Shown one piece after another: positions 1-9,223 of a DNA stretch of 64,000 nt. Location of the stretch: the NCBI RefSeq assembly GCF_000311865.1, contig NZ_HE978580.1, positions 31,065 through 95,064 of the forward strand. The letters run 5' to 3'. Numbering within the stretch: the stretch's first letter is position 1; each line of letters begins with the position of its first letter. The notes under the pieces were generated by a model. The model was not told where the DNA came from, made no database searches, and saw nothing but the letters and a program-made list of their open reading frames with translations. The position numbers and the translations under genes were made by a program. This DNA is from Peptoniphilus obesi ph1. GTDB taxonomy: Bacteria > Bacillota > Clostridia > Tissierellales > Peptoniphilaceae.

Positions 1-2229
1 AAGTATTTGTCTTTTCATACTTGCTAAAAATTTTAAAGTGGACTGCATCCTTTCATCATCATATTGTAAAAAATGATCATCCAATATTAGTGGCGCTTCT
101 GTAGATATAAGCTCACTTATAGAAAGTCTTAAGGCTAAATAAATCTGATCTATGCTTCCGCTACTAAGGCTATCTAAGTCCACATAAATATTAGAATTGC
201 TATCATAAACTTTAATATTAAAATCTTCATCTATGCTGAGTTTTTTATATTTATTATCTGTAATATTCTCTACAAAATAATTCATCTTTTCTATAATTTT
301 AGGAAATATATCCTGACTATTTTCTTGCAAAAGATTTGATATTATCTCAGTCGCTTCTTTGATTGCTTTTTTATCTTTTAATTTTTTCTTAAGACTTTTT
401 TCTAGTTTTGATTTTTCTTCTAATAAATTTATATAGTCTTTAAATTTTGCATCCTTGTATTTTAATTCTTCTTCTAGCTTTGCTCTTTGAATTTTTAATT
501 GTCCCAGATCTTTTTCTAGATCATTTTTATTATATTCTTCCAAGTTGAGTTTATGATCTAAGTCTTTGATATCTCTATCTTTTAAGATTATATTTGCCTG
601 ATTTTCAAGGATTTTTATTTTTGCAATATAGTCTGAATAGTTTTCATTTTCTTTAAATCTAGATCTTATTTCTTCAAAATCCCTTACAGAGTTTGTCTTA
701 TAAATATTTTCTAATTCCATCTTTATATTTTCCATGGCATTTTTAATCTGTTCAAGTTTTAATGAAGATTTTTCTAAATTTTCTGTCTCTATTTCTCTTA
801 TATATGCTTCTTTAGATTTTTCGTCGCTTAAAATTTCTATCTTGTCTTGCAAGTCTATAAAATTATCCGCTCCATATTTTTTATACAAGACTTCTAGCAG
901 GTCATCTATTTTCCTTTTCTCTTTTGTTTTGTCAAATGATTTTTTCCTGTAGTCTGAAATCCTATCATTTAATCTCTTAAATAAATCTTTTTGAACCCTA
1001 ATCTTTCTGATTCTTAAAAGAATATATAAGACTAAAAAAGGAATACCTATAATTAAATAATATAAGTTATTATTTATTGCAAAATAAAGACTTACTCCTA
1101 TAAAAATAAGAGAAACAGCTATTGCAAATATATATAAATAAGTCTTATCTTTTACTTGTCTAAGCTCGCTATATAAGATTTCAGATTCCTTGGAATAATT
1201 AATTGCATTTAGGTCATTTAACCTACTGTTAATTTTTCTGATATTTTCCTTATCTTTATTGATCTCATCTAGTAAGTCAAGGTCATCATCGCTTGTTTTT
1301 TTATCGACAGACTTTGCTATTTCTTCATATTGACTTTCTAATGATAAGTAATTTTTTTCTAACTCAATTGCCCTTTGAAAATTATCAGGGTCAATTATTT
1401 TCATTTCTTTTAATTTATTTTTGATATTATCTAGCTCAGAATTAATTTCTTTTATCTTATTAAAATCTTCTTGCTCACTAAGTTTTTTGTAAAAATCTAA
1501 GTCCGTCTCAGCATTTTTTATTTCTCTATTTATTTCTTTTAATTTAAATCTTGATTCAGCAACTTGTTTATCTATGGATTCTAATTCTAATAATTTTTTG
1601 TCTATATTATCAATTTTTTCGCTTAAACTTCCTATTTCAGACTTAGACCTGCTAATTTTGCCAAGATTATCAGCTTGTAAATTTAAAATCTCAATGGCCT
1701 TTTTGCCATCAAGATCTTTATCATTTGCAAGGACAAAGTTTTCTATCTTATCTCTTAAATATTGAGTGTGGTCTTGATTGATGCGTGTTTTTAATTGTCT
1801 AATTAAAAAACTGCTTTTAAAAACATCGCTGGACATATCAAAAAAAATAACACCTGGTTGAGCAACTCTTGAATATATAAAGTTTCTAGGATCATCAGAT
1901 AAGTCTTTGTGTTTACTTAAGTTTAAAATACTGACTTTATCATCTTTAAAATCTCTTTCAATCCTATAATCTTCTTGCTCGTATTCTATTTCGAGACTTC
2001 CCCTATAATTGTCACTGTTCCATGGTCTATATTTTTCATATTCATCAAAGTAGAGTCTTCTTTTTAAAGAATTTTTTGAAAATCCATAAAATATTCCCTC
2101 AATAAAGGCAGTTAAAGTTGTTTTCCCGCTCTCATTATTACCTAAAATTAGGTTAATTCCATCATCTAGTGAAATATTTTTTTTATTAAATTTTCCAAAT
2201 GAAAATATATTTATCTTTTTAATTTTCAT
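1..2229 (-). CDS. SbcC/YhaN-like AAA ATPase, C-terminal end cut by the window
   Basis: Large DNA-repair type ATPase of the SbcC/Rad50/YhaN group; 743 residues are visible and the gene runs off the left edge. The N terminus carries a Walker A motif GNNESGKT (residues 30-37). Long charged coiled-coil stretches follow, interrupted at about residues 363-405 by two hydrophobic segments that look like membrane spans. Near the visible end are an ABC signature-like SSGSIDQ and a Walker B LILDDHF, so only a short tail should be missing. It starts 11 bases inside the end of the upstream phosphoesterase gene, the usual SbcD-SbcC style coupling. Classical SbcC has a zinc hook and no membrane spans, so YhaN-like is the better label. 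Role in processing DNA ends is inferred from the family; substrate unknown. Confidence 0.8.
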   Translation of the reverse strand, partial: MKIKKINIFSFGKFNKKNISLDDGINLILGNNESGKTTLTAFIEGIFYGFSKNSLKRRLYFDEYEKYRPWNSDNYRGSLEIEYEQEDYRIERDFKDDKVSILNLSKHKDLSDDPRNFIYSRVAQPGVIFFDMSSDVFKSSFLIRQLKTRINQDHTQYLRDKIENFVLANDKDLDGKKAIEILNLQADNLGKISRSKSEIGSLSEKIDNIDKKLLELESIDKQVAESRFKLKEINREIKNAETDLDFYKKLSEQEDFNKIKEINSELDNIKNKLKEMKIIDPDNFQRAIELEKNYLSLESQYEEIAKSVDKKTSDDDLDLLDEINKDKENIRKINSRLNDLNAINYSKESEILYSELRQVKDKTYLYIFAIAVSLIFIGVSLYFAINNNLYYLIIGIPFLVLYILLRIRKIRVQKDLFKRLNDRISDYRKKSFDKTKEKRKIDDLLEVLYKKYGADNFIDLQDKIEILSDEKSKEAYIREIETENLEKSSLKLEQIKNAMENIKMELENIYKTNSVRDFEEIRSRFKENENYSDYIAKIKILENQANIILKDRDIKDLDHKLNLEEYNKNDLEKDLGQLKIQRAKLEEELKYKDAKFKDYINLLEEKSKLEKSLKKKLKDKKAIKEATEIISNLLQENSQDIFPKIIEKMNYFVENITDNKYKKLSIDEDFNIKVYDSNSNIYVDLDSLSSGSIDQIYLALRLSISELISTEAPLILDDHFLQYDDERMQSTLKFLASMKRQIL

Positions 2230-3262
2230 CTCTAGCCTCCATCAAAGCCCTGAGACCATATTTTAAAACTTTTTCATCAGAAGATGCCGCTGCTATAAAT
2301 TTACCTAGCAGGTTATTTTTATTTTCTGAATAAATTTTTTCTATATCAATATTTTCTTCTGTCTTATCAATTATTTCTATATAGTAGTAGGATAAATTAT
2401 CTTCCAAGTATTTAATTAAATAAGCAGAATCTCTGTAATTCCCGTAAATATATATCCTGTTAAAGTCTTCTTCTTGCCCTTGTAATTTTTTAATGATTAA
2501 ATCTTTTATTTCGTAAATACTTTGATCACTGGTGATTTCTATCCTATTATTTATATATTTTCTCAAACTATTAGTGATATACTTTATTTCAAAATCTTTA
2601 TTTTCATCAAGATTTAATTCTATAAATCCATGTTCATCCAAATCTTTAAAGCTTAAAGGCTCAGGAGATCCAGAATAATATGCCCTATCTGTAATTTTTT
2701 GTCTTAAGTGAATGTGGCCAAGAGCTATATAATCAAATTCTAAATTTTCTAATTCATCTTTTGAGATATAATATTTTTCTCCAGAAATTGTGCTAACATG
2801 TAGCAACAAAATATTTATATAGCTTGGGTCTAATTTATAATCTAGTTTTGCAGTAAAATCATATTTACTTTTCCAAGACTGCCCATAAACTCTTAAATTT
2901 AATCTATCTATTTGGAAAAAATCTTGATTATCAAAAATGTGAATATTTTTATTAAAATCTGTATTTAAAATTGGTGAATTTTCATCTATATAGTCGTGGT
3001 TTCCTGCAATTATAAAAACTTCTGTCTTTGTTAGAGAATTAAGTAAAAGTTTAAATCGATTTAAATCAGCATTTGTGAAATAATCTCTCTCATAAATATC
3101 TCCAGACAAAAGTAAAACATCTATATTATTCTTTTCAATATAACTTATATTATTTTCAAAACTTTTCCATAGCTCTTCTTTTCTCGAGTTAGCAAAATCT
3201 ACATCGTATAAGCCCTTATAAAATTTTCCTAAATGCAAGTCTGTCATGTGTACAATTTTCAT
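2219..3262 (-). CDS. SbcD/YhaO-like DNA repair metallophosphoesterase
   Basis: 347-residue calcineurin-like phosphoesterase, the probable nuclease partner of the overlapping SbcC/YhaN-like ATPase. Metal-binding motifs are in the expected order: MTDLHLG near residue 6, SGDIYERD near 55, AGNHDY near 90, LLHVS near 155 and LGHIHL near 182. In Mre11/SbcD proteins these coordinate two Mn ions for nuclease activity. The C-terminal third (about 225-347) lacks motifs I recognise and would form the capping or partner-binding part. The start is preceded by GGTGAT. Translational overlap with the downstream ATPase supports a two-subunit complex; whether it acts on double-strand breaks or another structure is not visible. 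Confidence 0.85.
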   Translation of the reverse strand: MKIVHMTDLHLGKFYKGLYDVDFANSRKEELWKSFENNISYIEKNNIDVLLLSGDIYERDYFTNADLNRFKLLLNSLTKTEVFIIAGNHDYIDENSPILNTDFNKNIHIFDNQDFFQIDRLNLRVYGQSWKSKYDFTAKLDYKLDPSYINILLLHVSTISGEKYYISKDELENLEFDYIALGHIHLRQKITDRAYYSGSPEPLSFKDLDEHGFIELNLDENKDFEIKYITNSLRKYINNRIEITSDQSIYEIKDLIIKKLQGQEEDFNRIYIYGNYRDSAYLIKYLEDNLSYYYIEIIDKTEENIDIEKIYSENKNNLLGKFIAAASSDEKVLKYGLRALMEARDEN

Positions 3263-3277
3263 AAAATCACCATATTA

Positions 3278-3283
3278 ATTATA
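3278..3283 (-). promoter_or_regulatory. Possible extended -10 for the SbcD/SbcC-like pair
   Basis: TATAAT preceded by TGT on the minus strand, an extended -10 arrangement; the -35 region is only T-rich. It lies just downstream of the preceding operon's terminator. The predicted leader is very short, about 10 bases. Confidence 0.4.
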
Positions 3284-3292
3284 ACATATCAA

Positions 3293-3324
3293 ATTCAAAA
3301 AAAATAAGAGATGATAACATCTCT
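3293..3324 (-). terminator. Intrinsic terminator after the isochorismatase-fold gene
   Basis: Minus-strand stem AGAGATG / CATCTCT with a 4-base loop, followed by a run of eight T. It separates the mutase/PfkB/hydrolase operon from the repair pair. Confidence 0.8.
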
Positions 3325-3327
3325 CAT

Positions 3328-3876
3328 TTATATTATTAGTTTTTGAACTGCCTTAAATTCATCTGTTCCAGAAATTGAATTTAAATCAAACATAATACTT
3401 TCAACATTAGTTATTACTGCTCCCATTTGGTCCATTTGATCTAATCCATTTTTGTGGTTAAATTTATCTCTTGATCCAACGGCATCTGCAGCAACATAAA
3501 CTTGATATCCATCTGCTAATAAATCTCTAACTGTCAACATAACGCAGATATGAGTTTCTGATCCAACAACTACAATTTGTTTTTTGTGGCTAGAATTTAT
3601 TCTGTCTCTAAAGTCTTGGTTTAACATGCAAGAAAATTCAGTCTTAGCTATCTCATCAGTCTTTAATATTTCTAATAAATTAGAATTAGTATGACCTAAT
3701 CCCTTTGGGTATTGAACTGTTACAAGTCTTTCTATATCCATTATGTCTGCCATTCTAGCCATGATATTAGCTCTTTCTAATAGCTCATCCCTATTATGAA
3801 TAGCTTTTAAAAGTTTATCTTGAATATCAATAAATAAAAATATTGTGTTCTCTCTTTCTAATTTGAAATTTTTCAT
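3328..3876 (-). CDS. Isochorismatase-family cysteine hydrolase
   Basis: 182-residue single-domain protein of the isochorismatase-like superfamily. The presumed triad is visible: Asp in FIDIQDK (about residue 17), Lys in QYPKGLG (about 59) and Cys in SETHICVM (about 111). The family includes nicotinamidases and amidohydrolases as well as isochorismatases, and many members are uncharacterised; the sequence does not decide the substrate. The start codon overlaps the upstream PfkB-like gene by 4 bases (ATGA), so the two are translationally coupled, and an intrinsic terminator follows the stop. Confidence 0.85.
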   Translation of the reverse strand: MKNFKLERENTIFLFIDIQDKLLKAIHNRDELLERANIMARMADIMDIERLVTVQYPKGLGHTNSNLLEILKTDEIAKTEFSCMLNQDFRDRINSSHKKQIVVVGSETHICVMLTVRDLLADGYQVYVAADAVGSRDKFNHKNGLDQMDQMGAVITNVESIMFDLNSISGTDEFKAVQKLII

Positions 3877-4796
3877 TTAGCCTCCCATTTTATTTCTTTT
3901 ATATCAATATCATTCATAAGTTTTTTGATTTCTGCCATATTTACATCCCTAAATTTTGTGTAATTTTCAATTATATAGGATGCTACGGCAATTTTTATGC
4001 TAGTTTTAATGTCATAAGACCTATTTATAGAAAATGCCATGGCTGCTAACATAAGATTTGGATTAAATTTAGTAATTGTCTTGTCTAAATCAGAAAAATC
4101 TATCCTAAATATACTAGACTTATTTATAAATAAAGATCCAAGCTCTGAATTAATAATCAAAGATCCTATCCCCTTATTTAATAAAATACTAGCTGCTTTT
4201 AAAGTTTCATCTTGAGTTTTTATTATAAGTTTAGTGTAATCTTCTAAATCACTTTTATTAATTATTAATAGGTATGGTTTAGAATTTTTGATTTTATCAA
4301 GATCATCGCAGGCAACTATGACTCTAGTATTATTTTTATAGCATAAATCTATAAAACTATTATATCCAATTTCGTCTAAATCTTCGTCTAAACAAGATAA
4401 GGCCACAACAGACTTATCTTGTATTTCTTCACTATACAAGCTATAAAATTTTTCAGCTTCTTCTAAAGTTTTAAGATTTTTCTTGCTTTTTAAGCTTGTG
4501 ACTAAATTAATAGACTTAATCAAGACTAATTCTTCATTGTTATCTTTTAATTTTACATACTTAAAATCTTCAAACTGCTTGTCCAGCTCTTCTTTGATTA
4601 ATTTTCCATTGACTCCGCCAAGGCAGGTCAAAAGTTCCGCCTTTTCTCCTAAATTATTTAGAAAAATTAAAGAGTCTATTCCATTCCCAGAGGCATATAT
4701 CCTGCTTTCTGTAAATTCATTAAGTTGGTGAGCCCTAAAATTTAATGACTTGTACGACCTAACTATTTTAGGATTAAAATCACAAAATAAAATCAT
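3873..4796 (-). CDS. PfkB-fold sugar kinase homologue lacking the catalytic GAGD motif
   Basis: 307 residues with the layout of 1-phosphofructokinase/tagatose-6-phosphate kinase proteins. SGNGIDSLIFLNNLG (about 37-51) matches the N-terminal GGKGIN-type PfkB signature, CLGGVNGKLIKEEL (58-71) matches the next block, and INKSDLEDY (about 180) sits where the NExE motif lies. At the C-terminal signature, where active kinases have GAGD followed by a helix, this protein reads KFNPNLMLAAMAF: the glycines and the catalytic Asp are gone. The reading frame is intact and the gene sits between a mutase and a hydrolase with tight spacing, so it is probably expressed. It may be a pseudokinase, a binding protein, or an enzyme with altered chemistry; I do not assign a substrate. 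Confidence 0.7.
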   Translation of the reverse strand: MILFCDFNPKIVRSYKSLNFRAHQLNEFTESRIYASGNGIDSLIFLNNLGEKAELLTCLGGVNGKLIKEELDKQFEDFKYVKLKDNNEELVLIKSINLVTSLKSKKNLKTLEEAEKFYSLYSEEIQDKSVVALSCLDEDLDEIGYNSFIDLCYKNNTRVIVACDDLDKIKNSKPYLLIINKSDLEDYTKLIIKTQDETLKAASILLNKGIGSLIINSELGSLFINKSSIFRIDFSDLDKTITKFNPNLMLAAMAFSINRSYDIKTSIKIAVASYIIENYTKFRDVNMAEIKKLMNDIDIKEIKWEAK

Positions 4797-4805
4797 ATAA
4801 ACCTC

Positions 4806-6488
4806 CTAAGCTAATTCTTCAATCTTCTTTTTAATCTTATCAGTTATCTTATCTAGCTTTTCTTGGGACTTTTCTTCTAACTTATCATTTGCATAAATAT
4901 AAAATTTAATTTTTGGCTCGGTGCCAGACGGTCTAACAGCAAACCAAGAATCATTATTTAGATGGAAAATTAAAAGGTTAGTTGCTGGAAGCCCCTTATA
5001 GCCTTCTTTATAGTCTATTTTTTCTTTGACATCAAGACCTAGATCTTTTCCTATATCTTCATTTCTAAAATATGAAATAATTTTTTCAATATGTTTTTTA
5101 CCAGCAATTCCTTCAAATTTAAAATTTAGTAAATTTTCTTTATAATAGCCATATTTTTCATAAATTTCATCTAGTAAATCGACAAGTGTCATTGATTTTT
5201 TCTTGTAGTAGGCTGCCATTTCACAAATTATCATTGATGAAACGACCGCATCCTTATCTCTGACATAATCTCCAAAAACATAGCCAATAGATTCTTCATA
5301 GCCAAATAAAAATTTATTATCTTTATCTTCATCCCAAATATTTGCATAATTACAAATATTTTTAAAGCCTGTCAAACTTTCAAAGCATTTTACAGAAAAA
5401 TCATCAGCAATTATTTTTCCTAAATTTCCAGTAACTACTGATTTTACTATCGCATCTTTGGGATTCAATTTACTTTTTTCTTTTAGCTGAGACAAAATAT
5501 AGTAAATCATCATGGCTCCAATTTGATTGCCATTAAAAGATTTATATTCGCCATTTTTATCTTTTGCCATAAAAGAAACCCTGTCGCAATCTGGATCAGT
5601 TGCAAGAATTAAATCTCCATCGTATTTTTTCCCATATTCTAAACCATATTTAAAAGCTTCAATAAATTCAGGATTCGGATAATCAATTGTAGTAAAATAT
5701 GGATCTGCTATCGCCTGGTCTTCAACAAGGATTATATTATTAAATCCTCTTTTACTTAAAATATTTCTTACTGGAATATTTCCAGTTCCATGAAGAGGCG
5801 TGTAGACAATTTTTATATCCTTATCCAAATCTTTATCATTTATTGCCATCGATAAAGTTTCTTTATAATAAGAATATTCTAAGTCCTTTGAAATATATTC
5901 TATTAAATTCTCATCAATTGCTTTTTCAAAGTCCATAATTTTGATATCATCAAATTTTAATTTAGTGTTTTCTTTAGAAACTTGATCTGCTACATCTTCT
6001 AAAATTTGAGAACCCTTGTCCCAATATAATTTATATCCATTATAATCTTTTGGATTGTGAGAAGCTGTTATCATCACTCCTGCGTTGGCAGAAAGATACC
6101 TAACTGCATAAGATAACATCGGGGTTGGTTTTATATCCTTGTATAAATAAACTTTGATACCATTTGCAGCAAAAACTGATGCAGTAACTTTTGTAAATTC
6201 ATCCGAAAATAATCTATTATCTCTTGAAATTGCAACAGACTTATTTTTTTCTTCTTTCTTATTTAAGATATTTGAAATTGCCTGGCTAACCTTGGCTACA
6301 AGATAAATATTCATCCTATTTGTTCCGGCACCAATTTTACCTCTTAAACCAGCAGTTCCAAATTCTAAATATTTATAAAATCTATCTTTTAATTCTTCTT
6401 GGTCATTTATTTTTCTGATTTCATCTTTATAATCTTCAGTAATTATTTTTGAGTCTAGCCACTCATTTATTTTTTCTTTATAATCCAT
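4806..6488 (-). CDS. Phosphoglucomutase/phosphomannomutase (PgcA-like phosphohexomutase)
   Basis: 560-residue alpha-D-phosphohexomutase converting hexose 6-phosphate to hexose 1-phosphate, feeding envelope polysaccharide synthesis. Visible motifs: the phosphoserine loop TASHNPKDYNGYK, metal-binding DPDCDR, sugar-binding GYEESIGY, and the C-terminal phosphate-binding RPSGTEPKIKFY. Length suits the Firmicute PgcA type rather than the shorter GlmM. The reading frame is open 14 codons further upstream, but the chosen ATG has GGAGGAAG at good distance. It heads a tight three-gene operon with the PfkB-fold protein and the hydrolase; preference for glucose or mannose is not visible. Confidence 0.9.
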   Translation of the reverse strand: MDYKEKINEWLDSKIITEDYKDEIRKINDQEELKDRFYKYLEFGTAGLRGKIGAGTNRMNIYLVAKVSQAISNILNKKEEKNKSVAISRDNRLFSDEFTKVTASVFAANGIKVYLYKDIKPTPMLSYAVRYLSANAGVMITASHNPKDYNGYKLYWDKGSQILEDVADQVSKENTKLKFDDIKIMDFEKAIDENLIEYISKDLEYSYYKETLSMAINDKDLDKDIKIVYTPLHGTGNIPVRNILSKRGFNNIILVEDQAIADPYFTTIDYPNPEFIEAFKYGLEYGKKYDGDLILATDPDCDRVSFMAKDKNGEYKSFNGNQIGAMMIYYILSQLKEKSKLNPKDAIVKSVVTGNLGKIIADDFSVKCFESLTGFKNICNYANIWDEDKDNKFLFGYEESIGYVFGDYVRDKDAVVSSMIICEMAAYYKKKSMTLVDLLDEIYEKYGYYKENLLNFKFEGIAGKKHIEKIISYFRNEDIGKDLGLDVKEKIDYKEGYKGLPATNLLIFHLNNDSWFAVRPSGTEPKIKFYIYANDKLEEKSQEKLDKITDKIKKKIEELA

Positions 6489-6539
6489 TGACTTCCTCCA
6501 ATACCTACTTATATGATACCAAATTAACAATTATTTATT

Positions 6540-6579
6540 TAAAATAAATAAAAAAAAGAAAAGCAAAAAACTTTTCTTT
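6540..6579 (-). terminator. Intrinsic terminator of the metal ABC operon
   Basis: Minus-strand stem AAAGAAAAG / CTTTTCTTT closing a short loop, then a T run, located just after the permease stop. Confidence 0.7.
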
Positions 6580-6584
6580 AAAAT

Positions 6585-7379
6585 TTATTTATTATTTTTT
6601 GAAATTAAAATTATTACCAAAGTCAAAACTGCTATTAAAACAATTGTACCACCCGGTTTTAGTCCAAGATAAAAGGAAATAAACAAACCTGCCATGGTGA
6701 AAAATAAACCAAATACTGATGAAAGCACAACAGTTTTAAAATAACCAAACTTAAATCTCATAGCGCAAGCAACCGGTATTACCATCAAAGATGAAATAAT
6801 AAGTATACCAATAATTCTTGCTGAGATTGAAATTGTAATAGCTATTAAAATCATAAAAATTGTATTTATAAGATTTACATTTATGCCAGAAATCCTAGCA
6901 GACACTTCATCAAAGCATATGCTCATAAGCTCTCTGTATAAATAGACAAAGGTTAAAAATACAAAAATAGATAAGATTATTATTAAGATAAATTCAAAAT
7001 TACTAATCGCAAGTATAGATCCAAATAAATAAGATTCAAAATTAGCAGCAGTCTTTACAAAACCTGACATCAAAGAAGCAAGACCGATACCAGTCGACAT
7101 AATTATTGCAGTTGATATTTCTTGATAACTAGGAAATTTATTTCTTATAAATTCCAAAAATAAAACAGCAATAACACAAACAAAAATCGAAACTATGGTC
7201 GGTGAAACTCCAGCAACTAATCCTATCATTATTCCTGAAAGAGAAACGTGCGATAAAGCATCTCCAACAAGTGATATTTTTTTATTTACAACAACAACCC
7301 CAATAAAAGGAATTATTATTGACAATAGCAAGCCGACGATTAAGGCCTTATTCATAAATGTATATTGAAAAATTTCCAT
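6585..7379 (-). CDS. Zinc/manganese ABC transporter permease (ZnuB/MntB type)
   Basis: 264-residue integral membrane protein of the ABC-3 family with about eight hydrophobic segments. The family stretch VNKKISLVGDALSHVSL near residues 31-47 and SARIIGILIISSLMVIP near 185-201 are clear. It forms the pore for Zn or Mn uptake, receiving metal from the lipoprotein encoded two genes upstream and powered by the ATPase whose stop codon overlaps its start. The histidine-rich partner favours zinc, but the permease itself does not decide between the two metals. Confidence 0.88.
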   Translation of the reverse strand: MEIFQYTFMNKALIVGLLLSIIIPFIGVVVVNKKISLVGDALSHVSLSGIMIGLVAGVSPTIVSIFVCVIAVLFLEFIRNKFPSYQEISTAIIMSTGIGLASLMSGFVKTAANFESYLFGSILAISNFEFILIIILSIFVFLTFVYLYRELMSICFDEVSARISGINVNLINTIFMILIAITISISARIIGILIISSLMVIPVACAMRFKFGYFKTVVLSSVFGLFFTMAGLFISFYLGLKPGGTIVLIAVLTLVIILISKNNK

Positions 7380-8032
7380 TACTCATCCCTTACTATTTGA
7401 CCATTATCTAAAATAACTTTTCTAGAAATATATTGGTCTACATCTCTTAACTCATGGGTAACTATTAAAATGCTAATCTTATGAAATTTATTAATGTGGT
7501 TTAATAATTCATAAATTGATTTTTTTGCATCTTTATCCACACCATTTGTTGGTTCATCTAAAATAATAAAATCAGGACGAGAGACAAGAGCTTTGGCAAT
7601 CAAAACTCTTTGTCTTTGTCCACCAGATAAGTCTTGAAAAAGCTTATCTTTATAATCTTGCATGCCCACTTGTTTAAGTGAGTTATAAATTCTTTCTTTT
7701 ATAGTTGGATTAATTCTTTTAAAACCCTTAAGGTCTTTGTAAAGTGATAAGGAAACAAGTTCAGAGCAAGTAATTGGAAAATTATAAGATGATCCTGGAT
7801 TTATTTGAGGAACATATCCTATATTTAAATCTTTATCCTCAAAAATTACCTGACCCTCACTTGGGATTTCTTGTCCTAATATCAACTTTATAAGACTAGT
7901 TTTCCCAGACCCATTTGATCCAAGTAGGGCTAAAAATTCGCCCTTATACATATTAAAGTTAATATTATCAAAAAGCTTTTCTTTCCTATATCCAAAGCTT
8001 AAGTTCTTAATGCTAAAAAGAATTTCATCCAC
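7379..8032 (-). CDS. Zinc/manganese ABC transporter ATPase (ZnuC/MntB type)
   Basis: 217-residue ABC ATPase. Walker A GSNGSGKTS (about 38-46), Q-loop GYVPQINPG, signature LSGGQRQR, Walker B FIILDEPTNGVD and switch His in IVTHEL are all present. The start is GTG; it overlaps the stop of the binding-protein gene by one base, with no strong ribosome site of its own, so translational coupling is likely. It energises the adjacent permease. Somewhat short at the C terminus compared with ZnuC proteins that carry an extra regulatory tail. Confidence 0.88.
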   Translation of the reverse strand: MDEILFSIKNLSFGYRKEKLFDNINFNMYKGEFLALLGSNGSGKTSLIKLILGQEIPSEGQVIFEDKDLNIGYVPQINPGSSYNFPITCSELVSLSLYKDLKGFKRINPTIKERIYNSLKQVGMQDYKDKLFQDLSGGQRQRVLIAKALVSRPDFIILDEPTNGVDKDAKKSIYELLNHINKFHKISILIVTHELRDVDQYISRKVILDNGQIVRDE

Positions 8033-9117
8033 TATTTCAATGCACCTACTAATTTTTCTAAATTACTCTTCATTATTGAAAAATAATCCATATTATTATC
8101 TACTTCTTCTTGAGATAGTCCTTCTAAAGGATTTAGATATTCTGTCTTTGCACCAGTTTGACTTGAGATTGAATCAGCTACTTTTGTGTCTATCAATTCT
8201 TCTGTAAATATTGTGCTAATATTTTCATTCTTTACCAAATCAATAATTTCTGCAATTGTTTTTGAATCTGGTTCGCTTTCTTCAAATATTCCTTGGATTC
8301 CCTTTTGTTGAAGTCCATATTCTTTACATAAATATCCATAGGCTTCATGAGAAACTACAATTGTAGAATTTTTAAGACCAGCTAACTCAGTTCTATAAAG
8401 ACTATCTAATTCTTCAAGTTTTTCTTTTGATGCTTCAAAGTTTGCTTCATAAAAGTCTTTATTTTCAGGATCTTGTGCTACAAATGCATCGCATATATTT
8501 CTTAATTGAATTATAGCGTTTTTAGGATCTAGCCAAACATGTGGATCATATTTCCCATGGTGATGGTGGTGATGTTCATGTTCGTGTTCATGATTTTCTG
8601 CTTGCTTGTTGTGATTATCATGATTATGACTATCTGCTTCATGATTGTGTTCATTTGCTTCATGATTGTGATTATCATGGTTGTGATTTTCATGTTCATG
8701 ATCTTCGTCTTCATGTTCATGTTCATGTTCGTGATCATGGTCATGATCTAATTCAATTAAATCTAAGTTTTTACTTGTATCAACCTTTACAAGGTCTTTA
8801 TTATCAAGCGCACTTGTAATATCATCTAACCAATATTCAAGACCAACCCCGTTATAGACTAACATATCTGCTTTTTCTAATTTTAGCATGTCATTTTGTC
8901 CTGGTTCCCAGTCGTGAAGGCTTTGTCCTGTTGGAATTAAAAGTTCTACATCAGCTTTATCTCCAGCTATCATTTTTGTAAATTCATAAACTGGATATAT
9001 TGTTGTATAGACTTTAGGCTTTCCAGAATCTTCTGCACTTTCTTTTTGTGTACATCCTGTTAATGCTAATGCAAATACTAGCATTAAAACTAAAGTTATT
9101 TTTGTAAATTTTTTCAT
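8032..9117 (-). CDS. Zinc-type ABC substrate-binding lipoprotein with an extreme His-rich loop
   Basis: 361-residue ZnuA/AdcA-like cluster A-I solute-binding protein. A signal peptide ends in the lipobox LTGC (Cys22), so it is anchored to the outer membrane face. Metal-site candidates are His68 (SLHDWEP), His193 (DPHVWLDP) and the later VVSHEAYGY histidine plus an acidic residue near the C terminus. Between the first two ligands lies an acidic loop (residues 125-187) with 26 histidines in 63 positions, ending in six in a row. Such loops are typical of zinc rather than manganese binders and are thought to collect metal. It heads the three-gene import operon; GGAGG precedes the ATG. I could not find a confident Zur-type operator upstream. 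Confidence 0.9.
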   Translation of the reverse strand: MKKFTKITLVLMLVFALALTGCTQKESAEDSGKPKVYTTIYPVYEFTKMIAGDKADVELLIPTGQSLHDWEPGQNDMLKLEKADMLVYNGVGLEYWLDDITSALDNKDLVKVDTSKNLDLIELDHDHDHEHEHEHEDEDHEHENHNHDNHNHEANEHNHEADSHNHDNHNKQAENHEHEHEHHHHHHGKYDPHVWLDPKNAIIQLRNICDAFVAQDPENKDFYEANFEASKEKLEELDSLYRTELAGLKNSTIVVSHEAYGYLCKEYGLQQKGIQGIFEESEPDSKTIAEIIDLVKNENISTIFTEELIDTKVADSISSQTGAKTEYLNPLEGLSQEEVDNNMDYFSIMKSNLEKLVGALK

Positions 9118-9223
9118 TTTTTCCTCCTGATTAATTAATTTTCATCTAGTTACATATTCTACAACACTCTTATCAGGAAAAAAATTGAAATTTAATTCAT
9201 ATGAAACAAGCTTCATACTTCAA

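Noticed and set aside
8529..8819. Three overlapping open frames across the histidine-rich part of the zinc-binding protein gene
   Set aside because: They are other-frame readings of the CATGAT-type repeats; compositions are all Met/Val/Ile or His/Asp, and no ribosome site is present.
9200..9217. TATGAA/TTCATA hairpin between thrS and the metal-binding lipoprotein gene
   Set aside because: Six AT-rich pairs and a distant T run; too weak to call a terminator, and I could not match it to a known metal-responsive operator.
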